Source: JAAZZIT01 sp964480525 (GTDB taxonomy: Bacteria; Bacillota; Clostridia; Oscillospirales; Ruminococcaceae). From it: DNA of 31,284 nt. Positions within the stretch are counted from its first letter, which is position 1. The number at the start of each line of letters is the position of its first letter. Shown here piece after piece: positions 6,723 through 14,426 of the stretch. The stretch covers positions 1-31,284 of the forward strand of contig CAYZOV010000017.1 of the NCBI GenBank assembly GCA_964480525.1, written 5' to 3'. The notes beneath the pieces were generated by a model that was given only the letters and a program-made list of their open reading frames with translations, made no database searches and was not told where the DNA came from. A program made the translations under genes and the position numbers.

Positions 6723-7681
6723 AAAAAGTCACAAAAATTTGCTTAATCACGGCAGGTTCTCTTGTTTTGGCAGGCGGAATAATTTTCGTGGGGGCAATGT
6801 CAAAAATGGATTGGAATTTCAAAAAACTTTCTACGGTTAAACTTGAACGAAACACCTACGAAATCAGCGAAGATTTTGAAAATATAGAAATAGACACCGA
6901 CACGGCAAATGTGGAATTTGCTCTGTCCGACGACGAAAAATGCCGTGTGGAATGTTACGAGGACGAAAAAGCAAAACATACCGTCACCGCCAAAAACGGA
7001 ACTCTGTCGGTCAAAGTCGAAAACAAAAAGCATTGGTACGATTATATCAGCATAAATTTTGAAACCCAAAAAATAACGGTATTTCTGCCTAAATCGGATT
7101 ATAATTCAGTTTCGGTGAAAGACGACGCAGGAAATATCAAGTTTTCTGAAAATTTTAATTTTGAAAATGTTGACGTTTCGTTGAGTACGGGAAACGTCGA
7201 AGTGCTTTCGGGTGATTATGAAAAATTCAAGGTAAAAACTGCGACAGGTGACATTTTGTGCAAAAATATCGCCGTGGGTTCGGCGGATTTTCAGCTTACG
7301 ACAGGGGAAATGAACGTTTCGGAAGTGAATTGCAGGGAAAATTTGTCGGTTGAGGTGACTACGGGCGACGGAAAAATCCGTGACGTTTCGTGCCAAAACT
7401 TCACAGCAACAGCCACAACAGGGGATTTTTCTTTGAAAAATGTTGTTGCAACCGAAAAACTCACAGCCATAACCACCACAGGCAACGTGAAATTTGAAAA
7501 ATGCGACGGCGGCGAAATTTTTCTTAAGGCGACCACGGGCGACATAAAGGGCAGTTTGCTTAGCGAAAAAGTGTTTATCGCTAATTCTTCCACAGGCGAC
7601 GTTGAGGTGCCAAGCACAATTTCAGGCGGAAAATGCGAAGTTAAAACCACTACGGGCAACATTGAAATTACAATTGAATAA
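6719..7681 (+). CDS. DUF4097 beta-solenoid protein, membrane anchored
   Basis: ATG 6719 is preferred over an in-frame ATG at 6692 because an AAGGAGG site (6705-6711) precedes it by 7 nt. The 320-residue product has a basic start and a hydrophobic N-terminal segment (residues 7-28) serving as signal anchor, then an extracellular domain. From about residue 155 it has at least nine repeats of about 17-20 residues, each with a (S/T/A)TG(D/N/E) turn such as STGNVEV, TTGDFSL and TTGDIKG, predicting a right-handed beta-solenoid of the DUF4097 ('putative adhesin') type. It is the last gene of the PadR-HAAS operon and ends just before a strong terminator. Such proteins are linked to cell-envelope signalling, but the ligand is not known. 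Confidence 0.88.
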   Translation: MKKVTKICLITAGSLVLAGGIIFVGAMSKMDWNFKKLSTVKLERNTYEISEDFENIEIDTDTANVEFALSDDEKCRVECYEDEKAKHTVTAKNGTLSVKVENKKHWYDYISINFETQKITVFLPKSDYNSVSVKDDAGNIKFSENFNFENVDVSLSTGNVEVLSGDYEKFKVKTATGDILCKNIAVGSADFQLTTGEMNVSEVNCRENLSVEVTTGDGKIRDVSCQNFTATATTGDFSLKNVVATEKLTAITTTGNVKFEKCDGGEIFLKATTGDIKGSLLSEKVFIANSSTGDVEVPSTISGGKCEVKTTTGNIEITIE

Positions 7682-7694
7682 GGTGAAATTTTAA

Positions 7695-7750
7695 ATCTGC
7701 CGTGGCTTTTTTGATGAAAAAACTTCCGAAAAGTCGTGGCGGATTTTTTT
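7695..7750 (+). terminator. Rho-independent terminator of the padR operon
   Basis: Bases 7695-7709 and 7730-7744 pair along all 15 positions when G-U wobbles are allowed (outer ATCTGCC with GGCGGAT), and a run of seven T follows. Confidence 0.82.
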
Positions 7751-7762
7751 AAAAGCGATAAT

Positions 7763-7776
7763 TGTAAACGTTTCCA
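7763..7776 (+). promoter_or_regulatory. cre-like operator (CcpA or LacI-family)
   Basis: TGTAAACGTTTCCA, with flanking T and A bases, fits the catabolite-responsive element consensus WTGNAARCGNWWNCAWW at every position. Its centre is about 61 bp before the expected transcription start of the GH127 gene, upstream of the -35 box. In known cases this placement goes with activation or local LacI-type control more than simple blocking. No LacI-family gene is in the window. Confidence 0.65.
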
Positions 7777-7794
7777 AAAATTTTTAAAAACCTA

Positions 7795-7823
7795 TTGACA
7801 AACCTTTTTTTGCGTGGTATATT
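7795..7823 (+). promoter_or_regulatory. SigA-type promoter of the GH127 gene
   Basis: TTGACA (7795-7800), a 17-bp spacer and TATATT (7818-7823) form a near-consensus promoter 110 bp before the GH127 start codon. Confidence 0.8.
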
Positions 7824-7838
7824 TAACGCAAAGACTTG

Positions 7839-7860
7839 CTTTTGAGATAATTTTCAAAAG
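7839..7860 (+). promoter_or_regulatory. Inverted repeat in the GH127 5' leader
   Basis: CTTTTGA-8 bp-TCAAAAG is a perfect 7-bp dyad just downstream of the expected start of transcription. A 9-codon frame (7877-7906, MEKTTVFIK) with a GAGAGGG site follows in the leader. The dyad could be an operator or an RNA hairpin; neither role is established. Confidence 0.35.
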
Positions 7861-7932
7861 TGAGAGGGCGTTTTAAATGGAAAAAACAACGGTATTTATA
7901 AAATAATTACAAAAAAACGAAAGGGCGGTTTT

Positions 7933-9834
7933 ATGAAAACTCAACAGCAAATTTCAGTAACGGATTATAAGTCAAGCGGATTTATCGGAGATTATCAAAG
8001 GCTTGTAAAGGACGTGGTTATTCCGTATCAGCACAGCGTTTTGTGGGACAGGGCGGAAAACATCGAAAAAAGCCACGTTGTGCAGAATTTTCTAAACGCA
8101 GGCAGAGCCTTGCGTGGCGAAGACGTGGGCGACGGCTTTTACGGAATGGCTTTTCAGGACAGCGACGCAGGAAAATGGCTTGAGGCTGCGGCGTATTCGT
8201 TGGCTGTTTGTCCTGATGAGGAGCTTGAGAAAAAGGCTGACGAGCTTATTGAAATTATCAAAAACGCACAGGACGAGGACGGCTATCTTAACACATATTT
8301 TACGGTTAAGGACAAGGACAAGCGTTGGACAAACCTTTTGGAGGCACACGAACTGTATTGTTCGGGGCATATGATTGAGGCGGGTGTTGCGTATTACGAG
8401 GCGACAGGCAAAAGAACGCTTTTGGACGTGGTAATTAAAAACGCCGAGCATATTTATAAACGATTTGTCACCGAGGACGTGGAGGGTTATTCGGGTCACC
8501 CTGAAATCGAACTTGCACTTTTAAGACTTTACGATTTAACGAAAAATTCACATTTTTTGGAGCTTGCACAAAGATTTGTTGACCAAAGAGGTGTTGACCC
8601 GTCGTTTTTTGCCAGAGAAAAGGAAAAACGTGACTGGACGGTGTGGGGGAGCGACCCGTGGGACAACGATTATCGCCAAAATTCTGCACCTGTTCGCAAA
8701 CAAACCGAGGCAGTAGGTCACGCTGTGAGAGCTGTGTACTTGTATACCTCAATGGCACAGTTGTCGGCTTTGACAGATGACGCCGAACTTTTCGAGGCTT
8801 GTAAAAGGCTGTGGCAAAACATAATTCACAAAAAAATGTACCTGACGGGCGGAATCGGTTCAACAGTTATCGGCGAAGCGTTCACCGTAAATTATGATTT
8901 ACCGCAAGACACGGCGTATGCCGAAACCTGTGCTTCAATCGGACTTATGTTTTTTGCAAGCAGAATGCTTGAAAACGAGATTTCAAACGAGTACGGCGAC
9001 GTAATGGAGCTTGCGTTTTACAACACCGTTTTGGCAGGAATGCAACTTGACGGAAAACGCTTTTTCTATGTAAATCCTTTAGAGATAAATCCCGAAATTT
9101 CGGGCAAAACAGCCACCCACGGACATACTTTGCCACAAAGACCGAAGTGGTATGCCTGTGCGTGTTGTCCACCAAATGTGGCACGACTTGTCGAGTCGTT
9201 CGGCAAATATGCTTATGGCGAAAACGAAAAAACTGCATTTTGTCATATGTATGCGTCGGGCGAAGTTAATTTCAAAAACGGTTTAACTCTTAGCTGTGAA
9301 ACAGGCTATCCATACGATATGACGGTGAAATATTCGGTTAAGGGAAATGGCGAAATTGCAATTCGTGTGCCGTGCTGGAGCAAAAAATACAGCTTGAAAA
9401 TTAACGGAAAAGTTTCCGAAGCTAAGCCTGTGAACGGGTATTTGTGCATTGACGTAAACGAAAAAACAGATATTGAGCTTACGCTTGACGGAACACCGAG
9501 ATTTGTCAGAGCTACAAATAAAATTCCACGTTTGTCGGGAATGAAGGCGTTGATGAGAGGTACTCTTGTGTACTGCTTTGAGGGTGCAGACAACGAAAAT
9601 GTCAGAGCGTTAAAAATCGACCCTGCAAAGGAAATTTCCGTTGAAAAATGCCGTGATGAGATTTTAGGAAATGTTGTAAGGCTTGTGTGTAATGGTGAAA
9701 TTTCAGATGACAGTGACGAAATTTATACAAGCGAGCCTGAACAGACCACGCCTTGTCGGGCTGTGGCAGTGCCGTATTATACATGGGGAAACCGTGGCGA
9801 AAATCAAATGCGTGTGTGGGTTAATTCAAAATAG
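7933..9834 (+). CDS. GH127 beta-L-arabinofuranosidase
   Basis: The 633-residue protein is a full-length GH127 (formerly DUF1680) enzyme with an (alpha/alpha)6 barrel and C-terminal beta domain. The family releases beta-1,2- or related L-arabinofuranose from plant glycans and hydroxyproline-linked glycoproteins. Residues matching the Bifidobacterium HypBA1 catalytic set are present with the right spacing: E315 (GEAF, acid/base), E331 and C333 in AETCASIG (zinc ligands), and C411-C412 in CACCPPNVARL (nucleophile and zinc ligand). E315 to E331 is 16 residues, as in HypBA1. There is no signal peptide, so the enzyme is cytoplasmic and acts on imported oligosaccharides. It is a single-gene unit with its own promoter, cre-like site and terminator. 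Other GH127 members have different sugar specificities, so the exact substrate is inferred. Confidence 0.9.
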   Translation: MKTQQQISVTDYKSSGFIGDYQRLVKDVVIPYQHSVLWDRAENIEKSHVVQNFLNAGRALRGEDVGDGFYGMAFQDSDAGKWLEAAAYSLAVCPDEELEKKADELIEIIKNAQDEDGYLNTYFTVKDKDKRWTNLLEAHELYCSGHMIEAGVAYYEATGKRTLLDVVIKNAEHIYKRFVTEDVEGYSGHPEIELALLRLYDLTKNSHFLELAQRFVDQRGVDPSFFAREKEKRDWTVWGSDPWDNDYRQNSAPVRKQTEAVGHAVRAVYLYTSMAQLSALTDDAELFEACKRLWQNIIHKKMYLTGGIGSTVIGEAFTVNYDLPQDTAYAETCASIGLMFFASRMLENEISNEYGDVMELAFYNTVLAGMQLDGKRFFYVNPLEINPEISGKTATHGHTLPQRPKWYACACCPPNVARLVESFGKYAYGENEKTAFCHMYASGEVNFKNGLTLSCETGYPYDMTVKYSVKGNGEIAIRVPCWSKKYSLKINGKVSEAKPVNGYLCIDVNEKTDIELTLDGTPRFVRATNKIPRLSGMKALMRGTLVYCFEGADNENVRALKIDPAKEISVEKCRDEILGNVVRLVCNGEISDDSDEIYTSEPEQTTPCRAVAVPYYTWGNRGENQMRVWVNSK

Positions 9835-9956
9835 CCTTTGATAAATTAAATGAAATGTGTTATACCAAACGTAAACCTGTCGGTTTGTGCAAAATAAAAA
9901 CATACAAAACTGTTTAAGTTACGGTTTTCGGGAGCAAGTGGAAATATAATAAACAC

Positions 9957-9986
9957 CCCCGTACTGACAAAAAAGTCGGTACGGGG
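9957..9986. terminator. Bidirectional terminator between GH127 and the MFS gene
   Basis: A 12-bp stem CCCCGTACTGAC / GTCGGTACGGGG (one G-U) with an A6 loop sits between two convergent genes. It is followed by TTATTTCAATTT on the + strand and a T-rich stretch on the - strand. The 120 bp before it hold no gene. Confidence 0.75.
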
Positions 9987-10006
9987 TTATTTCAATTTAT
10001 GTGGGG

Positions 10007-11275
10007 TTATTCCAGTTCTTTAAAGGCTTTAGCTTTTGAGAACAAAAGGCACACCAAAACACCTGCTATGCCGATTACAAAGAACAAAAGCGACGCTCCG
10101 GAGCCTTTTTGGCTGCCGAAAATTTTAGTTAAAACAAAAGAATCGGTGGTTTTCATAAACGGCTCAAAAACTTTGTCAACCAAAAATCCACCAAAAAAAT
10201 ACCCAACGGGAATTGTGAAAAACTGCAGAGAATTTCGCACAGAATAAACTCGTCCTTGCATTTCTTTTGGAACGTTTGTGCGGAAAATTACGTCGTAATT
10301 TGCACTCATAAGTGGAATAACTATCCACCCCAAAGTGGCGCCAACGCACCAAAGGGCGGTATGATTTGTGAAAGCTAAAAAGAAATTTTCCGTACTCATT
10401 GAAATAAGCAGACAGTTGCAGATAATCTTGATTCTGCTTTTGGGTTTTGGAAAAAACGTGGCGACAATGCTTCCGAGCAAAGTGGCGATTCCCACACAGC
10501 TGTTTACAAGCCCCAGTGCGGTTTCGTCGGCTTTTGACAAAACCATAGCAGGAAGTGCCGCTTCATAAATCGACGCTATCAGGTTTATTGCGGACAAAAA
10601 CAGAATCAGCCACAAAATTCCTTTGTTTGATTTAAGATAGGTTATTCCGCTTTTTGCCGATTGTAAAAGACTTGTTTTTTCTTCTGCGGAAGTTTCGATT
10701 TTTGGAATTTTAATAAAAATCAGCAGTACCAAAAAAGCTATTGCGAAAGTTGTCAGGTCAAAAGCGATAACCGTTTCGATTCCCGCAAACGAAAACAAGG
10801 CGGTAGCAAAAACGGGGGTGAGAATTGATACAAGAGAATTTGAAAAATATCTCATGCCACTTGTTTTTTGGTAATGCTTTTCGGGGGTTAAAAGGGTAGT
10901 CGCCACGTCGCTGGCAGGCGACTGAACGGAATTCATCAAGCCGTTTAGGGCGTTTAAAATGTACAAATGCCATGTGCAAAGGTTTCCTGTTTTTAAAAGT
11001 ACGAGGGTAATAACTGTACAAAATGCCGCAAAACTGTCGCAAATAAGCATTACAGCCTTTTTGTTCCATTTGTCGCTGATAACTCCTGCAAAAATGCTTG
11101 CGATTACATACGGAGAGTACGAGCAGACCGTTAAAAGTGCCGTAACAAGCGCCGAGCCTGTTTGCTTATAAAGCATAATTACAAGGGCAAAATTGGTCAT
11201 TGCACTTCCAAGTGCGGAAAAAGATTGGGTAAGCCAGAGAATAATAAAATATTTAAGTTCCTTTAAGGTTTTCAT
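10007..11275 (-). CDS. MFS efflux transporter (MFS_3/macrolide-efflux-like)
   Basis: The 422-residue protein has about 12 hydrophobic segments. Its start, KYFIILWLTQSFSALGSAMTNFAL, and the motif-A-like loop GVISDKWNKKAVMLI between helices 2 and 3 place it in the drug-H+ antiporter side of the major facilitator superfamily, in the MFS_3 group that includes Mef-type macrolide and enterobactin exporters. A second conserved loop, NVPKEMQGRVYSVRNSLQFFTIPVG, is also typical. It would export a hydrophobic compound across the membrane in exchange for protons. The upstream region carries a leader peptide and mutually exclusive hairpins burying its ribosome site, so it is probably inducible by a ribosome-targeting compound. 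The substrate cannot be assigned from sequence. Confidence 0.85.
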   Translation of the reverse strand: MKTLKELKYFIILWLTQSFSALGSAMTNFALVIMLYKQTGSALVTALLTVCSYSPYVIASIFAGVISDKWNKKAVMLICDSFAAFCTVITLVLLKTGNLCTWHLYILNALNGLMNSVQSPASDVATTLLTPEKHYQKTSGMRYFSNSLVSILTPVFATALFSFAGIETVIAFDLTTFAIAFLVLLIFIKIPKIETSAEEKTSLLQSAKSGITYLKSNKGILWLILFLSAINLIASIYEAALPAMVLSKADETALGLVNSCVGIATLLGSIVATFFPKPKSRIKIICNCLLISMSTENFFLAFTNHTALWCVGATLGWIVIPLMSANYDVIFRTNVPKEMQGRVYSVRNSLQFFTIPVGYFFGGFLVDKVFEPFMKTTDSFVLTKIFGSQKGSGASLLFFVIGIAGVLVCLLFSKAKAFKELE

Positions 11276-11279
11276 AGTA

Positions 11280-11369
11280 CCTTGCTCCTATTCTGAAATT
11301 TTTTTGTCAGAAAATGCAAGGCGTGACGAAAATCATTGCTCCATGCAATCCGTCATTCCTTGCATGGAG
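11280..11369 (-). promoter_or_regulatory. Translational attenuator upstream of the MFS gene
   Basis: In the - strand RNA, arm 1 (11360-11369) and arm 2 (11339-11348) pair perfectly over 10 bp (CTCCATGCAA with TTGCATGGAG). Downstream, GCAAGG (11316-11321) pairs with CCTTGC (11280-11285) and TCAGAA (11307-11312) with TTCTGA (11291-11296), as written on the + strand. This encloses the MFS ribosome site AGGAG (complement of 11285-11289). A competing pairing joins 11351-11364 to 11315-11328 with 12 of 14 matches and would free that site. No T run follows the hairpins, so control of translation fits better than control of transcription. The pairs are seen directly; the switch mechanism is inferred from erm/cat/mef-type attenuators. 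Confidence 0.65.
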
Positions 11370-11391
11370 TGTTGTCAATGCACAATTTCAT
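11353..11391 (-). CDS. Putative 12-residue leader peptide of the MFS gene
   Basis: The frame reads MKLCIDNTPCKE then TGA. It starts 7 nt after a strong AAAGGGGG ribosome site (complement of 11399-11406) and about 30 nt after the expected transcription start. Codons 8-11 form arm 1 of the first hairpin, and codons 10 to stop form the strand that can pair with the RBS-masking hairpin. A ribosome stalled early in the frame would therefore change the fold. This arrangement is the hallmark of antibiotic-inducible leader peptides. The peptide itself matches no leader I know. Confidence 0.6.
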   Translation of the reverse strand: MKLCIDNTPCKE

Positions 11392-11427
11392 GTGAAGTCC
11401 CCCTTTTTATTTAAAACTGCTGTTTTA

Positions 11428-11456
11428 ATTCTAGCACAAAAAGTTATGCTTGTCAA
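11428..11456 (-). promoter_or_regulatory. SigA-type promoter of the leader peptide/MFS transcript
   Basis: Read on the - strand: TTGACA (complement of 11451-11456), a 17-bp spacer and TAGAAT (complement of 11428-11433). It stands back to back with the RNase P promoter; only 15 bp separate the two -35 boxes. Confidence 0.85.
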
Positions 11457-11471
11457 GGAAAATTTAAAACA

Positions 11472-11500
11472 TTGACAAACTTTAAAAAGTGTGGTAAAAT
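11472..11500 (+). promoter_or_regulatory. rnpB: SigA-type promoter of rnpB
   Basis: TTGACA (11472-11477), a 17-bp spacer and TAAAAT (11495-11500) place the transcription start at about 11507, exactly where helix P1 of the RNase P RNA begins. Confidence 0.85.
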
Positions 11501-11506
11501 ACCTTT

Positions 11507-11853
11507 GCGAGTGTGCTGTGTGACAGCGTATAACGTTTAATGTGTACGAGGAAAGTCCGAGCATCATAGAGCAGGATAGCTGATAACATCAGCCGAGGGC
11601 GACCTTAGGGCTAGTGCAACAGAGATATACCGCCATTTTTATGGTAAGGGTGGAAAGGCGAGGTAAAAGCTCACCGGCGTACAAGAGATTGTGCGGCCAT
11701 GTAAACCCTATCCGATGCAACACCAATGGTTTGCGTAAGTCAATGTCTGCTCGGCAGGCTTGCGCTTATAGGTGGCTTGAACTTTACGGCGACGTAAAGG
11801 CTAGATAGATTGTCACACTCGACAAAACTCGGCTTATAGGCGCACTCGTTTTA
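11507..11853 (+). ncRNA. rnpB: RNase P RNA
   Basis: This is the catalytic RNA of ribonuclease P, which removes 5' leaders from tRNA precursors. Universal elements are visible in order: GAGGAAAGTCCGAGC (about 11549-11563), GGGCGACC and AGTGCAACAGAGATATACCGCC-type sequence (about 11596-11635), GGTAAGGGTGGAAAGGCG with AGCTCACCGGCG, then AGATAGAT, and near the 3' end ACAAAACTCGGCTTATAG, the partner of the first element in helix P4. The ends are fixed by helix P1: CGAGTGTGC (11508-11516) with GCGCACTCG (11840-11848, one G-U). The layout looks like the ancestral type A rather than the Bacillus type B, which I infer from the linear motifs only. The exact 3' end may differ by a few bases. Confidence 0.96.
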
Positions 11854-11865
11854 TTAAAAAAATAC

Positions 11866-11894
11866 TGCCTACTCAAACTTTTTTCGAGTAGGCA
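11866..11894. terminator. Terminator shared by rnpB and the small lipoprotein gene
   Basis: A 9-bp perfect stem TGCCTACTC / GAGTAGGCA (11866-11874 with 11886-11894) is followed on the - strand by GTATTTTTTT, a good terminator for the leftward lipoprotein gene. The + side is followed by the weaker ATTTTACTATTT. Confidence 0.78.
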
Positions 11895-11910
11895 ATTTTA
11901 CTATTTCGGT

Positions 11911-12135
11911 TTAGTCCAAAATATCTTTTACAACGTCCCCTGCGTCGTTCATTCCGTCGCTGACGTCCTCACCGACCTTGCTAACCTTTTCGCTGACTTT
12001 GTTTTCTCCATTAGTCGTGGTGGTGTGCGAGGTTGTGGTGGAATTTGACGAAACGTCGCTGTCGTTTGTGGTGGAACAGCCTGCAAAAGCAAGAACTGTA
12101 AAAATAGTCATTCCACAGATAAATAATTTTTTCAT
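11911..12135 (-). CDS. Small secreted lipoprotein, function unknown
   Basis: The start is set at 12135 (MKKLFICGM) because AAAGGA lies 9 nt upstream; further in-frame codons before it lack a site. The 74-residue product has a lipoprotein signal peptide with lipobox LAFAGC (Cys at residue 20), so it is anchored to the outer face of the membrane. The mature part is a Ser/Thr-rich linker (NSTTTSHTTTTNG) followed by an amphipathic, charged helix (KVSEKVSKVGEDVSDGMNDAGDVVKDIL) with heptad-like hydrophobic spacing. No enzyme motif is present. A short hairpin (CGCAA-AGG with CCT-TGCG, + strand about 12163-12182) lies in its 5' leader. Confidence 0.75.
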   Translation of the reverse strand: MKKLFICGMTIFTVLAFAGCSTTNDSDVSSNSTTTSHTTTTNGENKVSEKVSKVGEDVSDGMNDAGDVVKDILD

Positions 12136-12273
12136 AAATCCATATCCTTTCGGTTTAAAATCGCAAAGGTAAAACCTTGCGCTTGTGTTTAGTATCTCAC
12201 TTTCGGAAAAAATTATTCCTTTAAAAAACGGCGTTGTGATAATTTGATAATTAAAAACAGAAAGGATTTTTTT

Positions 12274-14391
12274 ATGGAAAGAAAATATTTTTGCGAAAAC
12301 GGAATAAATATCGTCCTTGAAATTAACGACGAAAATCAGGCGAAGCTGTTGCACTTTTCGGCATTGCCGTTTGACGAAAAAACTCTCACCTCACGAAGTG
12401 GGACTTTGGGCTTTAAGCTTGTGGAAGTTCAGTCGCCGGGCATTGACCGACCGGGCGAAAGACACGGCAACAAATACATTGTCACAGCACCGGGGTATAG
12501 ACTGACGTTTAAAGAAATAAGAGATTTTAAAAATGATTTCGGCAGAAAAATCGAAATTGTCACCGAGGACAAGCCGACAGGTCTTGAAGTGGCGTCGAAT
12601 TTCCAATTTTACAACGGAATTTCTGTAGTACGAAGCTGGACAACGTTAATTAACAACGGCAATGAGCCACTAGGCATAGAGTATGTTTCGTCATTTGCCT
12701 TGACGGGAATTGAAAAAGAGGGAATTAAAAATCAGGACGAAAAAATGCGTCTTAGAATACCTCACAATTCGTGGCAAAGAGAGCTTCAATGGCAGGAATA
12801 CACCCTGCCACAGTTAGGTATAGGACTTTGCCAACCCACAGATTACCAGCACTCGTCAAAGGTCGCAGGTGCGACAAACGTGGGAAATTGGTCGGCAAAG
12901 GAATATATTCCTATGGGGTATCTTGAAAACACCGAAACAGGCTCGTCACTTATTTGGCAAATTGAAAACAACGGTTCGTGGCATTGGGAAATTTCCGACC
13001 AAGAGGGACATTTGTATTTGCAACTTTCAGGGCCTAGTGAGATTGAATCTCATTGGTACAAGGAATTAGAATGTGGCGAAACCTTTGAGAGCGTTTATAC
13101 TGCCGTGGGTGCAACCACAGGCGGATTTGACAATGCGGTGGGTGAATTAACCAAATATCGCCGTGCTATCAGACGCAAAAACAAGGACAACGAAACCCTT
13201 GCTGTAATTTTTAACGACTATATGAACTGTCTTTGGGCAGACCCTACCACCGAAAAGGAGTTGCCACTTATTGACGCAGCGTCTGACGCAGGGTGCGAAT
13301 ATTTTTGCATTGACGCAGGTTGGTACGCTAAAGGCTTTTGGTGGGACTGGGTCGGCGAATGGCAGGAAAGCCGTGAAAGATTTCCAAACGGCTTGAAAGA
13401 GGTCACCGACTATATTCGCAAAAAGGGAATGATTCCCGGTGTGTGGCTAGAACTTGAAGTTATGGGAATAAAATGCCCTATGGTGGACGAAAAATGTGAC
13501 GACAGCTGGTTCTTTATCCGTCACGGAAAGCGTATTCACGACCGTTCGAGGTATCAGCTTGACTTTAGAAACCCGAAGGTTATCGCACACGCAAACGAGG
13601 TTATCGACCGACTTGTGCGTGAGTACGGCGTGGGTTATATTAAAATGGACTACAACATCGAACCGGGTATCGGCACGGAGCTTAATGCCGACAGCGTGGG
13701 CGACGGACTTTTACAGCACGAAAGAGCATATCTTGCGTGGCTTGACGAAATTTTCAAAAAATATCCTGACCTTATTATCGAAAACTGTTCAAGTGGCGGT
13801 CTTAGAATGGACTATGCGCTTTTGTCAAGATATTCAATTCAGTCAACTTCCGACCAAGACGATTACAGAAGATATTGCACAATCGCCACAAATTCGCCTA
13901 CTGCACTTTGTCCTGAACAGTCGGCTATCTGGAGCTATCCTATGACGCAGGGCGACAACGAAGAAGTTGTATTCAATATGGTAAACGCTATGCTTTTGCG
14001 TGTTCACCAAAGTGGGCATTTGGGTTACATTGACCCTGAAAGAAAGGCGCTTGTTAAGGAAGCTCTTGACGTTTACAAACAAATCCGTGAGGATATTAAA
14101 ATCTCCCTGCCGATTTATCCGCTGGGACTTTCAAAATTTGCCGACGAGTGGGTGTGTTTGGGACTAAGGGCGGAAAACCGAGTTTACCTTGCTGTTTGGA
14201 AGCGTGAAAGCAGCCAATCCGTCAAGGAAATCCCACTTGATTTTCTTAAAAACAAAAACGTCAAGGCTAAGTGTATTTACCCTGCGTTTAACCAAAACAA
14301 ATTTGCATTTAACAAGGGGTCGGGAACTTTTTCGGTGGAGCTTAAAGATAGCTTTACAGCAAGACTTTTCAAGCTTGAAGAAGAAATTTAA
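12274..14391 (+). CDS. GH36 alpha-galactosidase
   Basis: ATG 12274 is chosen because AAAGGA precedes it by 9 nt. The product is 705 residues, normal for GH36 (about 700-730). It has an N-terminal beta-sandwich (to about 300) and a TIM barrel in which FCIDAGWY opens the active site. KMDYN at 457-461 provides the nucleophile D459, ENCSSGG follows, and TSDQ provides the acid/base D527. These match the KxDxN and xxSDxx motifs of the family, whose members release terminal alpha-1,6-galactose from raffinose-type sugars and galactomannan. It has no signal peptide, so it acts in the cytoplasm. The barrel sequence differs somewhat from classical AgaR/RafA (the motif is KMDYN rather than KWDMN), so alpha-N-acetylgalactosaminidase activity is possible. 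A possible extended -10 (TG-n-GATAAT, 12235-12243) is the only promoter candidate seen. Confidence 0.88.
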   Translation: MERKYFCENGINIVLEINDENQAKLLHFSALPFDEKTLTSRSGTLGFKLVEVQSPGIDRPGERHGNKYIVTAPGYRLTFKEIRDFKNDFGRKIEIVTEDKPTGLEVASNFQFYNGISVVRSWTTLINNGNEPLGIEYVSSFALTGIEKEGIKNQDEKMRLRIPHNSWQRELQWQEYTLPQLGIGLCQPTDYQHSSKVAGATNVGNWSAKEYIPMGYLENTETGSSLIWQIENNGSWHWEISDQEGHLYLQLSGPSEIESHWYKELECGETFESVYTAVGATTGGFDNAVGELTKYRRAIRRKNKDNETLAVIFNDYMNCLWADPTTEKELPLIDAASDAGCEYFCIDAGWYAKGFWWDWVGEWQESRERFPNGLKEVTDYIRKKGMIPGVWLELEVMGIKCPMVDEKCDDSWFFIRHGKRIHDRSRYQLDFRNPKVIAHANEVIDRLVREYGVGYIKMDYNIEPGIGTELNADSVGDGLLQHERAYLAWLDEIFKKYPDLIIENCSSGGLRMDYALLSRYSIQSTSDQDDYRRYCTIATNSPTALCPEQSAIWSYPMTQGDNEEVVFNMVNAMLLRVHQSGHLGYIDPERKALVKEALDVYKQIREDIKISLPIYPLGLSKFADEWVCLGLRAENRVYLAVWKRESSQSVKEIPLDFLKNKNVKAKCIYPAFNQNKFAFNKGSGTFSVELKDSFTARLFKLEEEI

Positions 14392-14426
14392 CCTGAATTT
14401 TTAACTTAACAAAGGAGGTGCTTTTT

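Noticed and set aside
7877..7906. 9-codon leader frame before GH127 as a separate gene
   Set aside because: Ribosome site is modest and no alternative hairpins tie it to the GH127 start, so it is mentioned only within the leader entry.
11614..11808. 64-codon frame within rnpB
   Set aside because: Lies inside the RNase P RNA, which explains the sequence fully.
13496..13945. 149-codon + strand frame inside the GH36 gene
   Set aside because: Different frame of the alpha-galactosidase active-site region; the GH36 frame carries the nucleophile and acid/base motifs.
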